This document shows, piece after piece, positions 18,201 through 24,719 of a stretch of 48,831 nt of DNA. Within the stretch, counting starts at the first letter, position 1, and every line of letters starts with the position of its first letter. The translations under genes were made by a program, and so were the position numbers. The notes under the pieces were generated by a model, which saw only the letters and a program-made list of their open reading frames with translations, searched no databases and was not told where the DNA came from. This stretch comes from an uncultured Bacteroidaceae bacterium (GTDB lineage: Bacteria > Bacteroidota > Bacteroidia > Bacteroidales > Bacteroidaceae), in assembly GCA_905233465.1 (NCBI GenBank), contig CAJOEI010000013.1:37571-86401 (forward strand). Reading direction: 5' to 3'.

Positions 18201-19060
18201 GGGCTGAATACCTCTGGAGCAACGAGGCTCTGCCCACAGCAAGCCTTGAGAACCCCGTTGACATGACCGACGCTATCATCACCAACGCTACATTCGACAC
18301 CAACAGCAAGGACGGCTGGACCATCGTCAACCCGGCCGATGCTACCAAGTCTCCTGAGTATGGCGGCACATGGGCCGATGAAGTGGCTGAGTTCTGGAAC
18401 GCAGGCCCCGTGGAGGTCAAGCAGAACGTCAAGATGCTCAAGGACGGCTACTGGCGTCTGAGTGCGGATGCTCTCTTCCGCACCACCGGCGACGGCAGTG
18501 GCGAGGCCAACATGGTCAAGGAAGGCACTCCCATCGAGGACAACACAATGTTCCTCTATGTGCGCTATCCGAACTTCTACAAGGAGGTTCAGGTTGTGCA
18601 GTGGAGCGACCTCGAGAATGGCGCTATCATGGACAACGAAGAGAATGCTGAACTCTTTGCATCTGTTCAGGGTCCGACCTACGTGCTCAGTGGCAGCGAG
18701 GAAGAGGGTGACCTCCAGCAGTTCATCGCTCCTAACACACGTGGCAACTTCATCACCTTCTACGAGCAGGGCCGCTACCACAATGTGGTTGACTTCGGCT
18801 ACCCAACTGCTGGCGAGGAAATTACCATCGGTATCGTCATCAAGGAAGCTGACAAGAACAACTGGTGCCCGTTCGACAACTTCAAGCTCGAGTACCTCGG
18901 CACCGAGGCTCCCGATGCTGTCAGCGACATCGCTGCTAAGCAGAACGCTGGCGCAGCTGCCATCTTCGGCATCGACGGCCGCCAGCAGAGCACCTTCAAC
19001 CGCGGTATCAACATCGTTCGCATGAGCGACGGCACCGTGCGCAAGGTCCTCGTCAAGTAA
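15257..19060 (+). CDS. Giant secreted surface protein with C-terminal sorting-type domain (paralog 1)
   Basis: 1267 residues. Signal peptide MKQRLLSVLAFASLTMAGMA. Residues about 45-190 are a beta-rich domain containing YYIKNVGCGQYLMGANSW. Jelly-roll, carbohydrate-binding-like segments follow (NADFSEGNINGWIIERP, and NATFDTNSKDGWTIVNP near residue 1010), separated by helical repeats resembling FIVAR modules (ALKAAIQEAKGL, KLEQARAAV). The last 35 residues (IFGIDGRQQ ... GINIVRMSDGTVRKVLVK) resemble a type IX secretion C-terminal signal. No catalytic motif was recognised. It shares its N-terminal domain, helical motif (NTDAAGVVYNN) and C-terminus with the next gene. Ala and Leu codons are strongly biased to GCT and CTG, suggesting high expression. 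Confidence 0.85.
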   Translation: MKQRLLSVLAFASLTMAGMAQTWTEPVAPTAPADGTPVEWVADGETSYYIKNVGCGQYLMGANSWATQISVSSDGAPLMKVVIEECGDDTYPDAVKIKVNGTFRFYGGNGYEGGRDVGNCYLFRDGEESGFVDHNAQACWYWNIIPSSNDGNYYIQSAPTMGGFNNDGDQYVVAQGPGQACLMNGSNNDAMSEWQFINSEGVDLNALEKYSADMKAYEARVKLYNLYLDAVKYGANTDAAGVVYNNSAATAEEIDAARVELLALMPAAVIAYATANGTAANPAEMPYVLYNADFSEGNINGWIIERPEGASGNYQYQGASYTSLDEQYTIKGFIESWVPAPNHLSDGKIYQKVGGLPNGHYILECDAMALNQTDETNNPDEYVDKEDYTGVYLYYSDGTITMHGDALASDRESKENEETGDFYNVWHPAHFVYEFDLSTTSDTVMIGLMAEATNLNWMGADNFVLKFAGSPQSLPSFTALLGEITSCENYLATDPLAQNAVIDALKAAIQEAKGLTAGGADEAKDAQYQAAFTKLEQARAAVAASVEAYAKIDAFLVKLSADEAKYANNDVYQKLTNKIGEYIDKLEEGKDNRTLSTEEINEIINGYDAAIEALVKEIFADIVAAGQPLTEGFEITSMFSDMSYAYGTTQTAFANGYPAENPVWIPVDDAGNPKGEDNFKTNYSTAEVWNNRPFNINRVFTNLPKGKYTIQTMAFHRVEANDANYPNYLDGLYDYENEDYAYIYANGRKQAIINVAEIASTDVSYPSPVTVDEEQGLMVPNNQQSAYQIFTEEQYAELAEKCVVEVAGIVAEDGGSLSVGVVGTDNLQGNHWTIWYDWRLFYWGEDPSMLGEAIQDLIAQAEELDAFYAKDAQAKLEAAIQAGRTAIDNDDTAAKSAAIVQLNEAINYVKQGEVLYTKMKELADKRAASITEFEEKGWSFSNTTVPTVVDQVVAIDIDLDPESAADTNAQMEEWIATMTEGWAEYLWSNEALPTASLENPVDMTDAIITNATFDTNSKDGWTIVNPADATKSPEYGGTWADEVAEFWNAGPVEVKQNVKMLKDGYWRLSADALFRTTGDGSGEANMVKEGTPIEDNTMFLYVRYPNFYKEVQVVQWSDLENGAIMDNEENAELFASVQGPTYVLSGSEEEGDLQQFIAPNTRGNFITFYEQGRYHNVVDFGYPTAGEEITIGIVIKEADKNNWCPFDNFKLEYLGTEAPDAVSDIAAKQNAGAAAIFGIDGRQQSTFNRGINIVRMSDGTVRKVLVK

Positions 19061-19097
19061 GACAAGCGATACACATTAAATAGTATCACACACGCAC

Positions 19098-19131
19098 ATG
19101 CGCGCGTATCTCTATAGAGGTACGCGCGCAT
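19098..19131 (+). terminator. Terminator hairpin after paralog 1
   Basis: A 34-nt near-perfect palindrome, atgcgcgcgtat ... tacgcgcgcat, 38 bp after the stop. It is almost the same as the hairpin after paralog 2 at 23293. Confidence 0.75.
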
Positions 19132-19152
19132 ACTTTATATTATTGGTAACAT

Positions 19153-19344
19153 CCTACAAATTAACCTGTTACATATTTTAACAAATTAGCGGTAAAAGGC
19201 CCGGGGGTTAGCGGTTGATGATCCAGGAGGTTTGCACTAAAACATCCGGGACTTTCATGTAAATCTTCCAGGATCATTTCCCGCCAACATCCGGATGTTT
19301 TGGTCCTAAGTTGTGGATGTTGTAGTGCAAACATGCGGATGTTT
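19153..19344 (+). repeat. Dispersed repeat family A, copy 2
   Basis: The core 19194-19344 matches 793-945. An extra left flank (19153-19193, including aacctgttacat and agcggtaaaaggcc) is shared only with copy 3 at 44683-44865, so the full element is about 190 bp. It lies in the 470-bp gap between the two giant genes; that gap also holds the terminator at 19098 and the promoter at 19415. Confidence 0.9.
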
Positions 19345-19414
19345 CTGTCCAGTTAAAAAACATTAACGCGGGAACATTCTTTATTAAAAGATGTGGCGAG
19401 TGAAAAGAAAAGTG

Positions 19415-19422
19415 TATTTTTG
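19415..19422 (+). promoter_or_regulatory. -7 box for the second giant secreted protein (TATTTTTG)
   Basis: A perfect TAnnTTTG match, 109 bp upstream of the chosen ATG at 19531. An in-frame ATG at 19393 precedes this promoter and is therefore not the start. Confidence 0.6.
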
Positions 19423-19530
19423 CCACTGATAATGCGTGTTTCACCACGCCCAGCAGTTCATTGTCATTACTGCGTTTATCTACAAGCAACTACATATCAA
19501 ACCTTTATCAAACAACAAACAACAATTTTT

Positions 19531-22500
19531 ATGAAACACTATTTACTCTCTCTCCTTGCGCTGACATGCGCAATGTTTGTGAGCACGAGTGCTGGCGCAT
19601 GGGATGAGCCCGTGCCGCCTACCCGACCTGCAGCTCCCGCTTTCACGGGCGGGTTTGCTACACCAACAAGTGGTAACACGTACTACATCCTCAATGTTGG
19701 TGCAGGCCAGTTCCTCGGTGCTGGTCAGGAATGGGGCACACGTGCTGTGACGACAACTCAGGGCATGGTGACTCTTGATGGCGCTCGCACGAGCCTCGCC
19801 ACCAACAACAGTCACATCCTCCCCTTCACTATCGAATCGGCTACTCCCACAGATCCCCTTTGGGTAGCTGATTTCTTCTACATCCGTTGTCAGAACACCG
19901 ACAAGGCCGATACAGGCAACTACCTCGTACATGAGGACAATTCAGCTTGGGTTGACGGTTGGACAAACGCCGACAACAATCGCGTTGAGGCTGACAACAA
20001 CGGTTACTGGGAGATTCGTGAGAACAACGGTGCCTACTACCTTGTTCCCCTGAATGAGCCCATTTTCCCCGAAGAGGGCGGCTCATACGAAGCTCTGTTG
20101 GGTGTGCACTCCACCAACATGACAAACACATACTCCTACACATGGACTGATGCTCCCGCAGTAGGTAACTACTTTGTCGAGTGGCAGTTCATCGATGCAA
20201 GCCAGTATGAGGCTGTTCAGGAATACATCGAAGGCCCCTACGCTGCTTTCCTTGCGAATGAGCTTCCCGCCTACGAGGCAGCTCTTGAGGGTTACAAGGC
20301 AAAGAGCGACCTGCTGCTTGCGCTGCAAGAGGCTGAGGAAGCCGGCGTGAACACCGACGCTGCCGCTGCCGTGTACAACAACCCCAACGCTACTGTTGAA
20401 GAGGTGAAGAATGCCGCTGCCGAGCTGCGTGCTGCCATCAAGGCTGCTGAGTACGACTTCTCGGGTGCCAGCGAGGACCAGCCCATTGACGTCACCGACC
20501 AGGTGCTGACCAACCCCAACTTCGACGGCAACATCGACGGCTGGACCATCACAGTCGGCGGCCAGAACCTGCAGTATCAGGGCCGCACCGACGGCACCGT
20601 TGACGAGAGCAAGAACTGGGTGCAGATCAGCGGTTTCATCGAGGCTTGGACACCTTCTTCCGGCGCTCTGCGCGACGGCACCATATCGCAGACCGTCTAT
20701 GGTCTGCCCAAGGGCAAGTACATGCTCGAGTGCGACGCTATGGCCACCCTGCAGGGCGGATCTCCCAGCCCTGAAGAAGCTGTGACCGGCGCATACATCT
20801 TCATCGAAGGTGCCAACAACGAGACACGCGAGCCCATCAAGGCTCCCGACTACCAGCCTAAGCACTGGAGCGTGGTCTTCGTGAACGACGGCAGCCCATG
20901 GCTGACCTTCGGTCTGAAAGTTGAGAACACCACCGCCAACTGGATTTCGGCCGACAACTTCCGTCTGTGGTACTACGGCACCACCAACCAGATTGCCGAA
21001 TACCTCGTGCTGGAGAACACCATTAGAGAGGCTGAAGAGATTGATGTCACGGTGACCATGGCTTCCGCCGAGGCCAAGTCCGCCTTTACCCAGGCTCTGG
21101 ATGCTGCAAAGGCAGCTCTGGCCAACAGCCCCACAGACGCTGAGGCTCTGTCCGCAGCCAACACAGCCCTGAAGGAAGCTCTCAATGCTATGCGCCAGTC
21201 CATCAGCGACTACCAGAAGGTGGGCGAGCTGATTGAGAAGATCAAGAACATGGCATCCAGGGTGGAGAGCCAGTGGCCCGACCTGAGCGAGGACCTCTAC
21301 ACCTGGGCTGAGGACCTGGAGGAGAAGTTCCAGAGCGGCACCCTGTCCAATGACGAGGTTGCCGGCATCGAGGAAGGCATCCAGCAGAAGATTCGCGACT
21401 ACATCTCCGATCCAGAGAAGGTGAAGGCCGGCGACGACCTGACCCTGCTCATCGTGAACCCCGACTTCGACAGCAGCGTCGATGGTTGGACAGTAACTGG
21501 TGCAAAACCCGCAGTGAACTACAACGAGGCCGAGTGCTACATGGCAGTCTTTGACTTGAGCCAGACCCTGAAGAACATGCCTAAAGGTGCCTACACTATT
21601 GGCCTGAACGCCTTCACCCGCGTACAACCCGGCGGCAACCGTATGGCATTCCGCGACGGCGACGACACCCCGAGCCGCTTCTACCTCTACGGTGGTGCAT
21701 CTGAGGTGCCCATCATGCGCATCCAGGACGACGGCCACGAGACCCCGCTGAAGGGCCCGATTGACGAGGAGACAGGCGAGATTGACCTCAACTATGACTA
21801 CAGCACTGATGCCAACGGCTATGACTTCAGCTACGAGTATCTCGACGAGCAGGGCAACACTCAGGTTCGCTACGTGCCCAACGACATGGACGGCGCACAG
21901 CGCATGTTCCAGGCTGGCCACTATCGTCGCGAGGTGACAGTGCTGCTCACCGAGACCGGCGACCTCACCTTCGGTGTGAAGACCGCCAGCGCTGAGGACT
22001 GGAACCTCTGGGACAACTTCACCCTGACATACGCCGGCTACGAGAACGCCGCCATCTACTTCAACGAGATCGACCGCCTCGTGAATGAGCTGCAGGCTCT
22101 GGGCGAGAACGTCAACACCTTCCTCACCGCTGAGGCACAGCGTCTGATCGAGACTCTGCCCGCCAAGGCTGAGACCGTGAAGGGCAACTCCGATGCCGAC
22201 GAGTGCATGGCTTTCGTAACAGAGCTGTCTGATGCTGTAGCATACATCAACAAGGGCACAGACCTGTCAACAGAACTCATCGACGCCGTGGCCTTCTACG
22301 ACAGCCGCATGCAGGAGTATCCCAGCAGCGACACCGAGTATCCGACTCTGCTCACCACAGTGAGCGACGCTCTGGAGAACCCCGCCAGCGTGCCCGACAA
22401 CGCTCAGCTCAAGGCTTGGCGTGAGCAGCTGGAGAACGGCTGGGCCAGCTACATCATGGCTGACGCCGCCGGTGCCAGCGCCGAGAACCCCATCGACGTG

Positions 22501-23268
22501 ACCCCCATCATCTACAACAACGATTACATGCTCAACGGCACTAACCAGACCACAGGCTGGACATCCGAGCCGGGTGCTGGCCTCGTAGGCGACCAGATTG
22601 AGTACTTCAACACCAACTTCAACATCTATCAGGAGCTCAAGAGCCTCAAGGCTGGTTACTACCGCGTCACCGTGGACGGCTTCTACCGCGCCGGCGGCTT
22701 CGCCGATGCAGCTCAGGCTCAGCGCGACAGCATCGATGCCCGCAACGCCAAGATGTATGTTGTGACCAACGACAGCGCCTTCCAGCCCTTCCACAGCATC
22801 TTCGACGGTGCACAGCTGAAGGACGAAGAGGGTGGCGGCCAGCTCACCGGCACAGACGAGGTTGAAGTAGAGCTGAAGGATGCCGAAGGCAATATCGCCA
22901 GCTACTGGATTCCCAACATGCCGGGCGCAGCATACGCATACCTGACATGGGGCGAGGAAGAGGATGCCAAGATGTACACCAACGTGATTGTATTCCAGAT
23001 CGCTGAGGACGGTCAGAACGTGACCATCGGTGCACGCAAGGACATCAACTTAATCAACAACTGGACCATCTTCACCAACTGGACACTGACCTACTACGGT
23101 CAGGAGATACCTGAGGAATATGTCGGCGTGAACAGCGTCAGCGACGGTGCTACCGCCAAGACCGTGGCCGTGTTTGCCATCGACGGTCGTCAGCAGGGCA
23201 GCCTGCGCAGCGGCCTGAACATCGTGCGCATGAGCGACGGCAGCGTCCGCAAGGTGCTCGTGAAGTAA
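19531..23268 (+). CDS. Giant secreted surface protein with C-terminal sorting-type domain (paralog 2)
   Basis: 1245 residues from the ATG at 19531, which begins a good signal peptide (MKHYLLSLLALTCAMFVSTSAGA) and follows the promoter. The N-terminal domain has YYILNVGAGQFLGAGQEWGT, matching paralog 1. Jelly-roll-like, ligand-binding segments recur (NPNFDGNIDGWTITVGG, NPDFDSSVDGWTVTGA, and a region around NGTNQTTGWTSEPG), alternating with helical repeats (AEAKSAFTQALDAAKAAL). The C-terminus (FAIDGRQQGSLRSGLNIVRM ... KVLVK) is nearly the same as in paralog 1. Likely exported and attached to the cell surface, perhaps with the polysaccharide made by the genes that follow; ligand unknown. No enzyme motif recognised. 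Confidence 0.85.
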   Translation: MKHYLLSLLALTCAMFVSTSAGAWDEPVPPTRPAAPAFTGGFATPTSGNTYYILNVGAGQFLGAGQEWGTRAVTTTQGMVTLDGARTSLATNNSHILPFTIESATPTDPLWVADFFYIRCQNTDKADTGNYLVHEDNSAWVDGWTNADNNRVEADNNGYWEIRENNGAYYLVPLNEPIFPEEGGSYEALLGVHSTNMTNTYSYTWTDAPAVGNYFVEWQFIDASQYEAVQEYIEGPYAAFLANELPAYEAALEGYKAKSDLLLALQEAEEAGVNTDAAAAVYNNPNATVEEVKNAAAELRAAIKAAEYDFSGASEDQPIDVTDQVLTNPNFDGNIDGWTITVGGQNLQYQGRTDGTVDESKNWVQISGFIEAWTPSSGALRDGTISQTVYGLPKGKYMLECDAMATLQGGSPSPEEAVTGAYIFIEGANNETREPIKAPDYQPKHWSVVFVNDGSPWLTFGLKVENTTANWISADNFRLWYYGTTNQIAEYLVLENTIREAEEIDVTVTMASAEAKSAFTQALDAAKAALANSPTDAEALSAANTALKEALNAMRQSISDYQKVGELIEKIKNMASRVESQWPDLSEDLYTWAEDLEEKFQSGTLSNDEVAGIEEGIQQKIRDYISDPEKVKAGDDLTLLIVNPDFDSSVDGWTVTGAKPAVNYNEAECYMAVFDLSQTLKNMPKGAYTIGLNAFTRVQPGGNRMAFRDGDDTPSRFYLYGGASEVPIMRIQDDGHETPLKGPIDEETGEIDLNYDYSTDANGYDFSYEYLDEQGNTQVRYVPNDMDGAQRMFQAGHYRREVTVLLTETGDLTFGVKTASAEDWNLWDNFTLTYAGYENAAIYFNEIDRLVNELQALGENVNTFLTAEAQRLIETLPAKAETVKGNSDADECMAFVTELSDAVAYINKGTDLSTELIDAVAFYDSRMQEYPSSDTEYPTLLTTVSDALENPASVPDNAQLKAWREQLENGWASYIMADAAGASAENPIDVTPIIYNNDYMLNGTNQTTGWTSEPGAGLVGDQIEYFNTNFNIYQELKSLKAGYYRVTVDGFYRAGGFADAAQAQRDSIDARNAKMYVVTNDSAFQPFHSIFDGAQLKDEEGGGQLTGTDEVEVELKDAEGNIASYWIPNMPGAAYAYLTWGEEEDAKMYTNVIVFQIAEDGQNVTIGARKDINLINNWTIFTNWTLTYYGQEIPEEYVGVNSVSDGATAKTVAVFAIDGRQQGSLRSGLNIVRMSDGSVRKVLVK

Positions 23269-23292
23269 AAAGAAACACATAACACACTCGCG

Positions 23293-23328
23293 TGCGCGCG
23301 TATCTATAATAGGTACGCGCGCATGTTT
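23293..23328 (+). terminator. Terminator hairpin after paralog 2
   Basis: Stem tgcgcgcgta / tacgcgcgca with an 11-nt loop, followed by tgtttt, 24 bp after the stop. The stem sequence is shared with the terminator of paralog 1. Confidence 0.8.
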
Positions 23329-23414
23329 TGTCTGCACTGCAGGATGTGCGAGGCCATAACGAGAGCTTTTTGCATTTTTAGGTTCATTTCTTTGGCCAAT
23401 CACGCGAAACATTG

Positions 23415-23422
23415 TAACTTTG
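23415..23422 (+). promoter_or_regulatory. -7 box for the polysaccharide export gene (TAACTTTG)
   Basis: A perfect TAnnTTTG match with TTTGG about 19-20 bp upstream as the -33 element; about 80-nt leader. Confidence 0.7.
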
Positions 23423-23504
23423 CGGCCAAGAATGCACAGTGCGCAGTGTTGTATCTGCGGCATGCGGCACTCCATCCGACAGCAAAACTTGAAAACAGAA
23501 TAAT

Positions 23505-24326
23505 ATGAAACTGAACAAACTGACATCACTGGCCATTGCAGCAGTAGCAGCAGTGTGCCTCAGCTCATGCGTGAGCACATCCAAGATCAAGTATTTCCAG
23601 GGCTCGGAATATATGTTCCAGGATCCGCAGGAGATACTCCAGAAGTACGAAATGCACATCAAGCCTGCCGACCAGGTGCTCATCAAGGTCACGTGCGACC
23701 AGCCCGAGCTGCTTGAGGTGTTCAACTTTGACGTCACAATGGGTTCCGGTATGCGCACAGGTACTATGAACTATGGCACAACCGGTTCACTGGGTAATGT
23801 CTATGGCTACACAGTTGACAATCAAGGTTATCTCACCCTACCCCGTCTGGGCCGCATATATGTTGCCAACATGACCTGTGACGAGGCCGCAAGAGTGATT
23901 GAGGACCAGATCAAGAGTCTGAAGATGATCAAGGACCCGGAGGTCACAGTGCGCATGCTCAATGCCCGCGTGTCGGTGCTGGGTGCCGTGAAGAGCCCCC
24001 ATGTGGTGAGCCTGACATCCGAACGCAACACCATCCTTGACGTGCTCGCACAATGCGGCGATGTCAGCGACCAAGGTCTGCGCCAGCATGTGAAGCTCTT
24101 CCGCGAGGACAACGGTAAGCGAGTGATGTATGAGCTCGACCTCACACAGGCCGACATCTTCAACAGCCCCGCATTCTATGTACAGCAGAACGACCTCATC
24201 TACATCCAGCCCAACAAGAGCCAGAACGTGAAGAGCTCGGCATTCCCGACATACCTCCAGGCAGGTGCCACCATCCTGGGCTTCATCTCCAGCCTCACGG
24301 CATTGGTCATTGCTATCACAAAGTAA
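23505..24326 (+). CDS. Polysaccharide export outer-membrane lipoprotein (Wza-like)
   Basis: 273 residues. Signal peptide with lipobox (LSSC), then a Poly_export domain (HIKPADQVLIKV, about residues 50-165, including DNQGYLTLPRLGRIYV) and SLBB-type segments (VSVLGAVKSPHVVSL; DLIYIQPNK). The C-terminus is a transmembrane helix (ATILGFISSLTALVIAI) that would cross the outer membrane as in Wza. It forms the exit pore for capsule or exopolysaccharide. Its functional partner is the Wzc-like kinase encoded convergently at 24720-27164. Confidence 0.92.
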   Translation: MKLNKLTSLAIAAVAAVCLSSCVSTSKIKYFQGSEYMFQDPQEILQKYEMHIKPADQVLIKVTCDQPELLEVFNFDVTMGSGMRTGTMNYGTTGSLGNVYGYTVDNQGYLTLPRLGRIYVANMTCDEAARVIEDQIKSLKMIKDPEVTVRMLNARVSVLGAVKSPHVVSLTSERNTILDVLAQCGDVSDQGLRQHVKLFREDNGKRVMYELDLTQADIFNSPAFYVQQNDLIYIQPNKSQNVKSSAFPTYLQAGATILGFISSLTALVIAITK

Positions 24327-24344
24327 AAAGCTTTCATAGGTTTG

Positions 24345-24431
24345 CCTAGGACTTCCTAGGGTTTCCTAGGGTTTCCTAGGGCCTCCTAGGTTCCTCCTAG
24401 GACATCCTAGGACTTCCTAGGACTTCCTAGG
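24345..24431. repeat. Array of nine CCTAGG palindromes at 10-bp spacing
   Basis: CCTAGG starts at 24345, 24355, 24365, 24375, 24385, 24396, 24406, 24416 and 24426: the period is 10 bp with a single 11-bp step. The four spacer bases vary (actt, gttt, gcct, acat). The array begins 18 bp after the stop of the export gene. Each unit is self-complementary, so the array can pair with itself in many registers. Confidence 0.95.
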
Positions 24432-24461
24432 CTATATAGCCCCCTCTCAACATCATTCTCC

Positions 24462-24596
24462 ATGTATTATCTCCTCGGCTGGCTCGCCTTTGTAGCACTT
24501 GTCTATATCTATGCATGGCTGGATCACGCATTCTATTCATGGGACGTGCCTGCGCGCATGCGCTACATCTACAAGGAGCTGTTTGAGGAAAGTTAA
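24462..24596 (+). CDS. Possible 44-residue single-helix membrane peptide
   Basis: An ATG-started frame encoding 44 residues with one predicted helix (MYYLLGWLAFVALVYIYAWL) and a short charged tail ending RYIYKELFEES. It fills most of the gap between the CCTAGG array and the wzc terminator, and is on the same strand as the export gene. The composition (hydrophobic helix then positively charged residues and a coding-like third-base pattern) is what a real small membrane protein would show, but no family is recognised and there is no clear promoter of its own. Confidence 0.45.
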   Translation: MYYLLGWLAFVALVYIYAWLDHAFYSWDVPARMRYIYKELFEES

Positions 24597-24646
24597 GCAG
24601 GAGAGCTAATAGCGCCGACCGCGACAGCGGGACACGCAAACAAAAA

Positions 24647-24686
24647 CCATCGGAGGCACAGAGCGTTTGCTCTGTGCCTCCGATGG
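24647..24686 (-). terminator. Strong rho-independent terminator of the Wzc-like gene
   Basis: A perfect 18-bp stem, ccatcggaggcacagagc and its complement, with a 4-nt loop (gttt). Read on the minus strand it is followed by tttttgtttg. It starts 33 bp beyond the wzc stop. Confidence 0.9.
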
Positions 24687-24719
24687 ATTATGTACACAGC
24701 CACGCGAAGTGGCGATGGC

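Noticed and set aside
19393..19530. Upstream in-frame extension of the second giant protein
   Set aside because: It starts before the -7 box at 19415 and lacks a signal peptide; the ATG at 19531 gives an ideal one.
20083..21921. Long open frame (612 codons) on the minus strand opposite the second giant gene
   Set aside because: Same reason: shadow of a biased gene, no recognisable protein.
24345..24431. CRISPR array
   Set aside because: The unit is only 6 bp with 4-bp spacers, and no cas genes are present.
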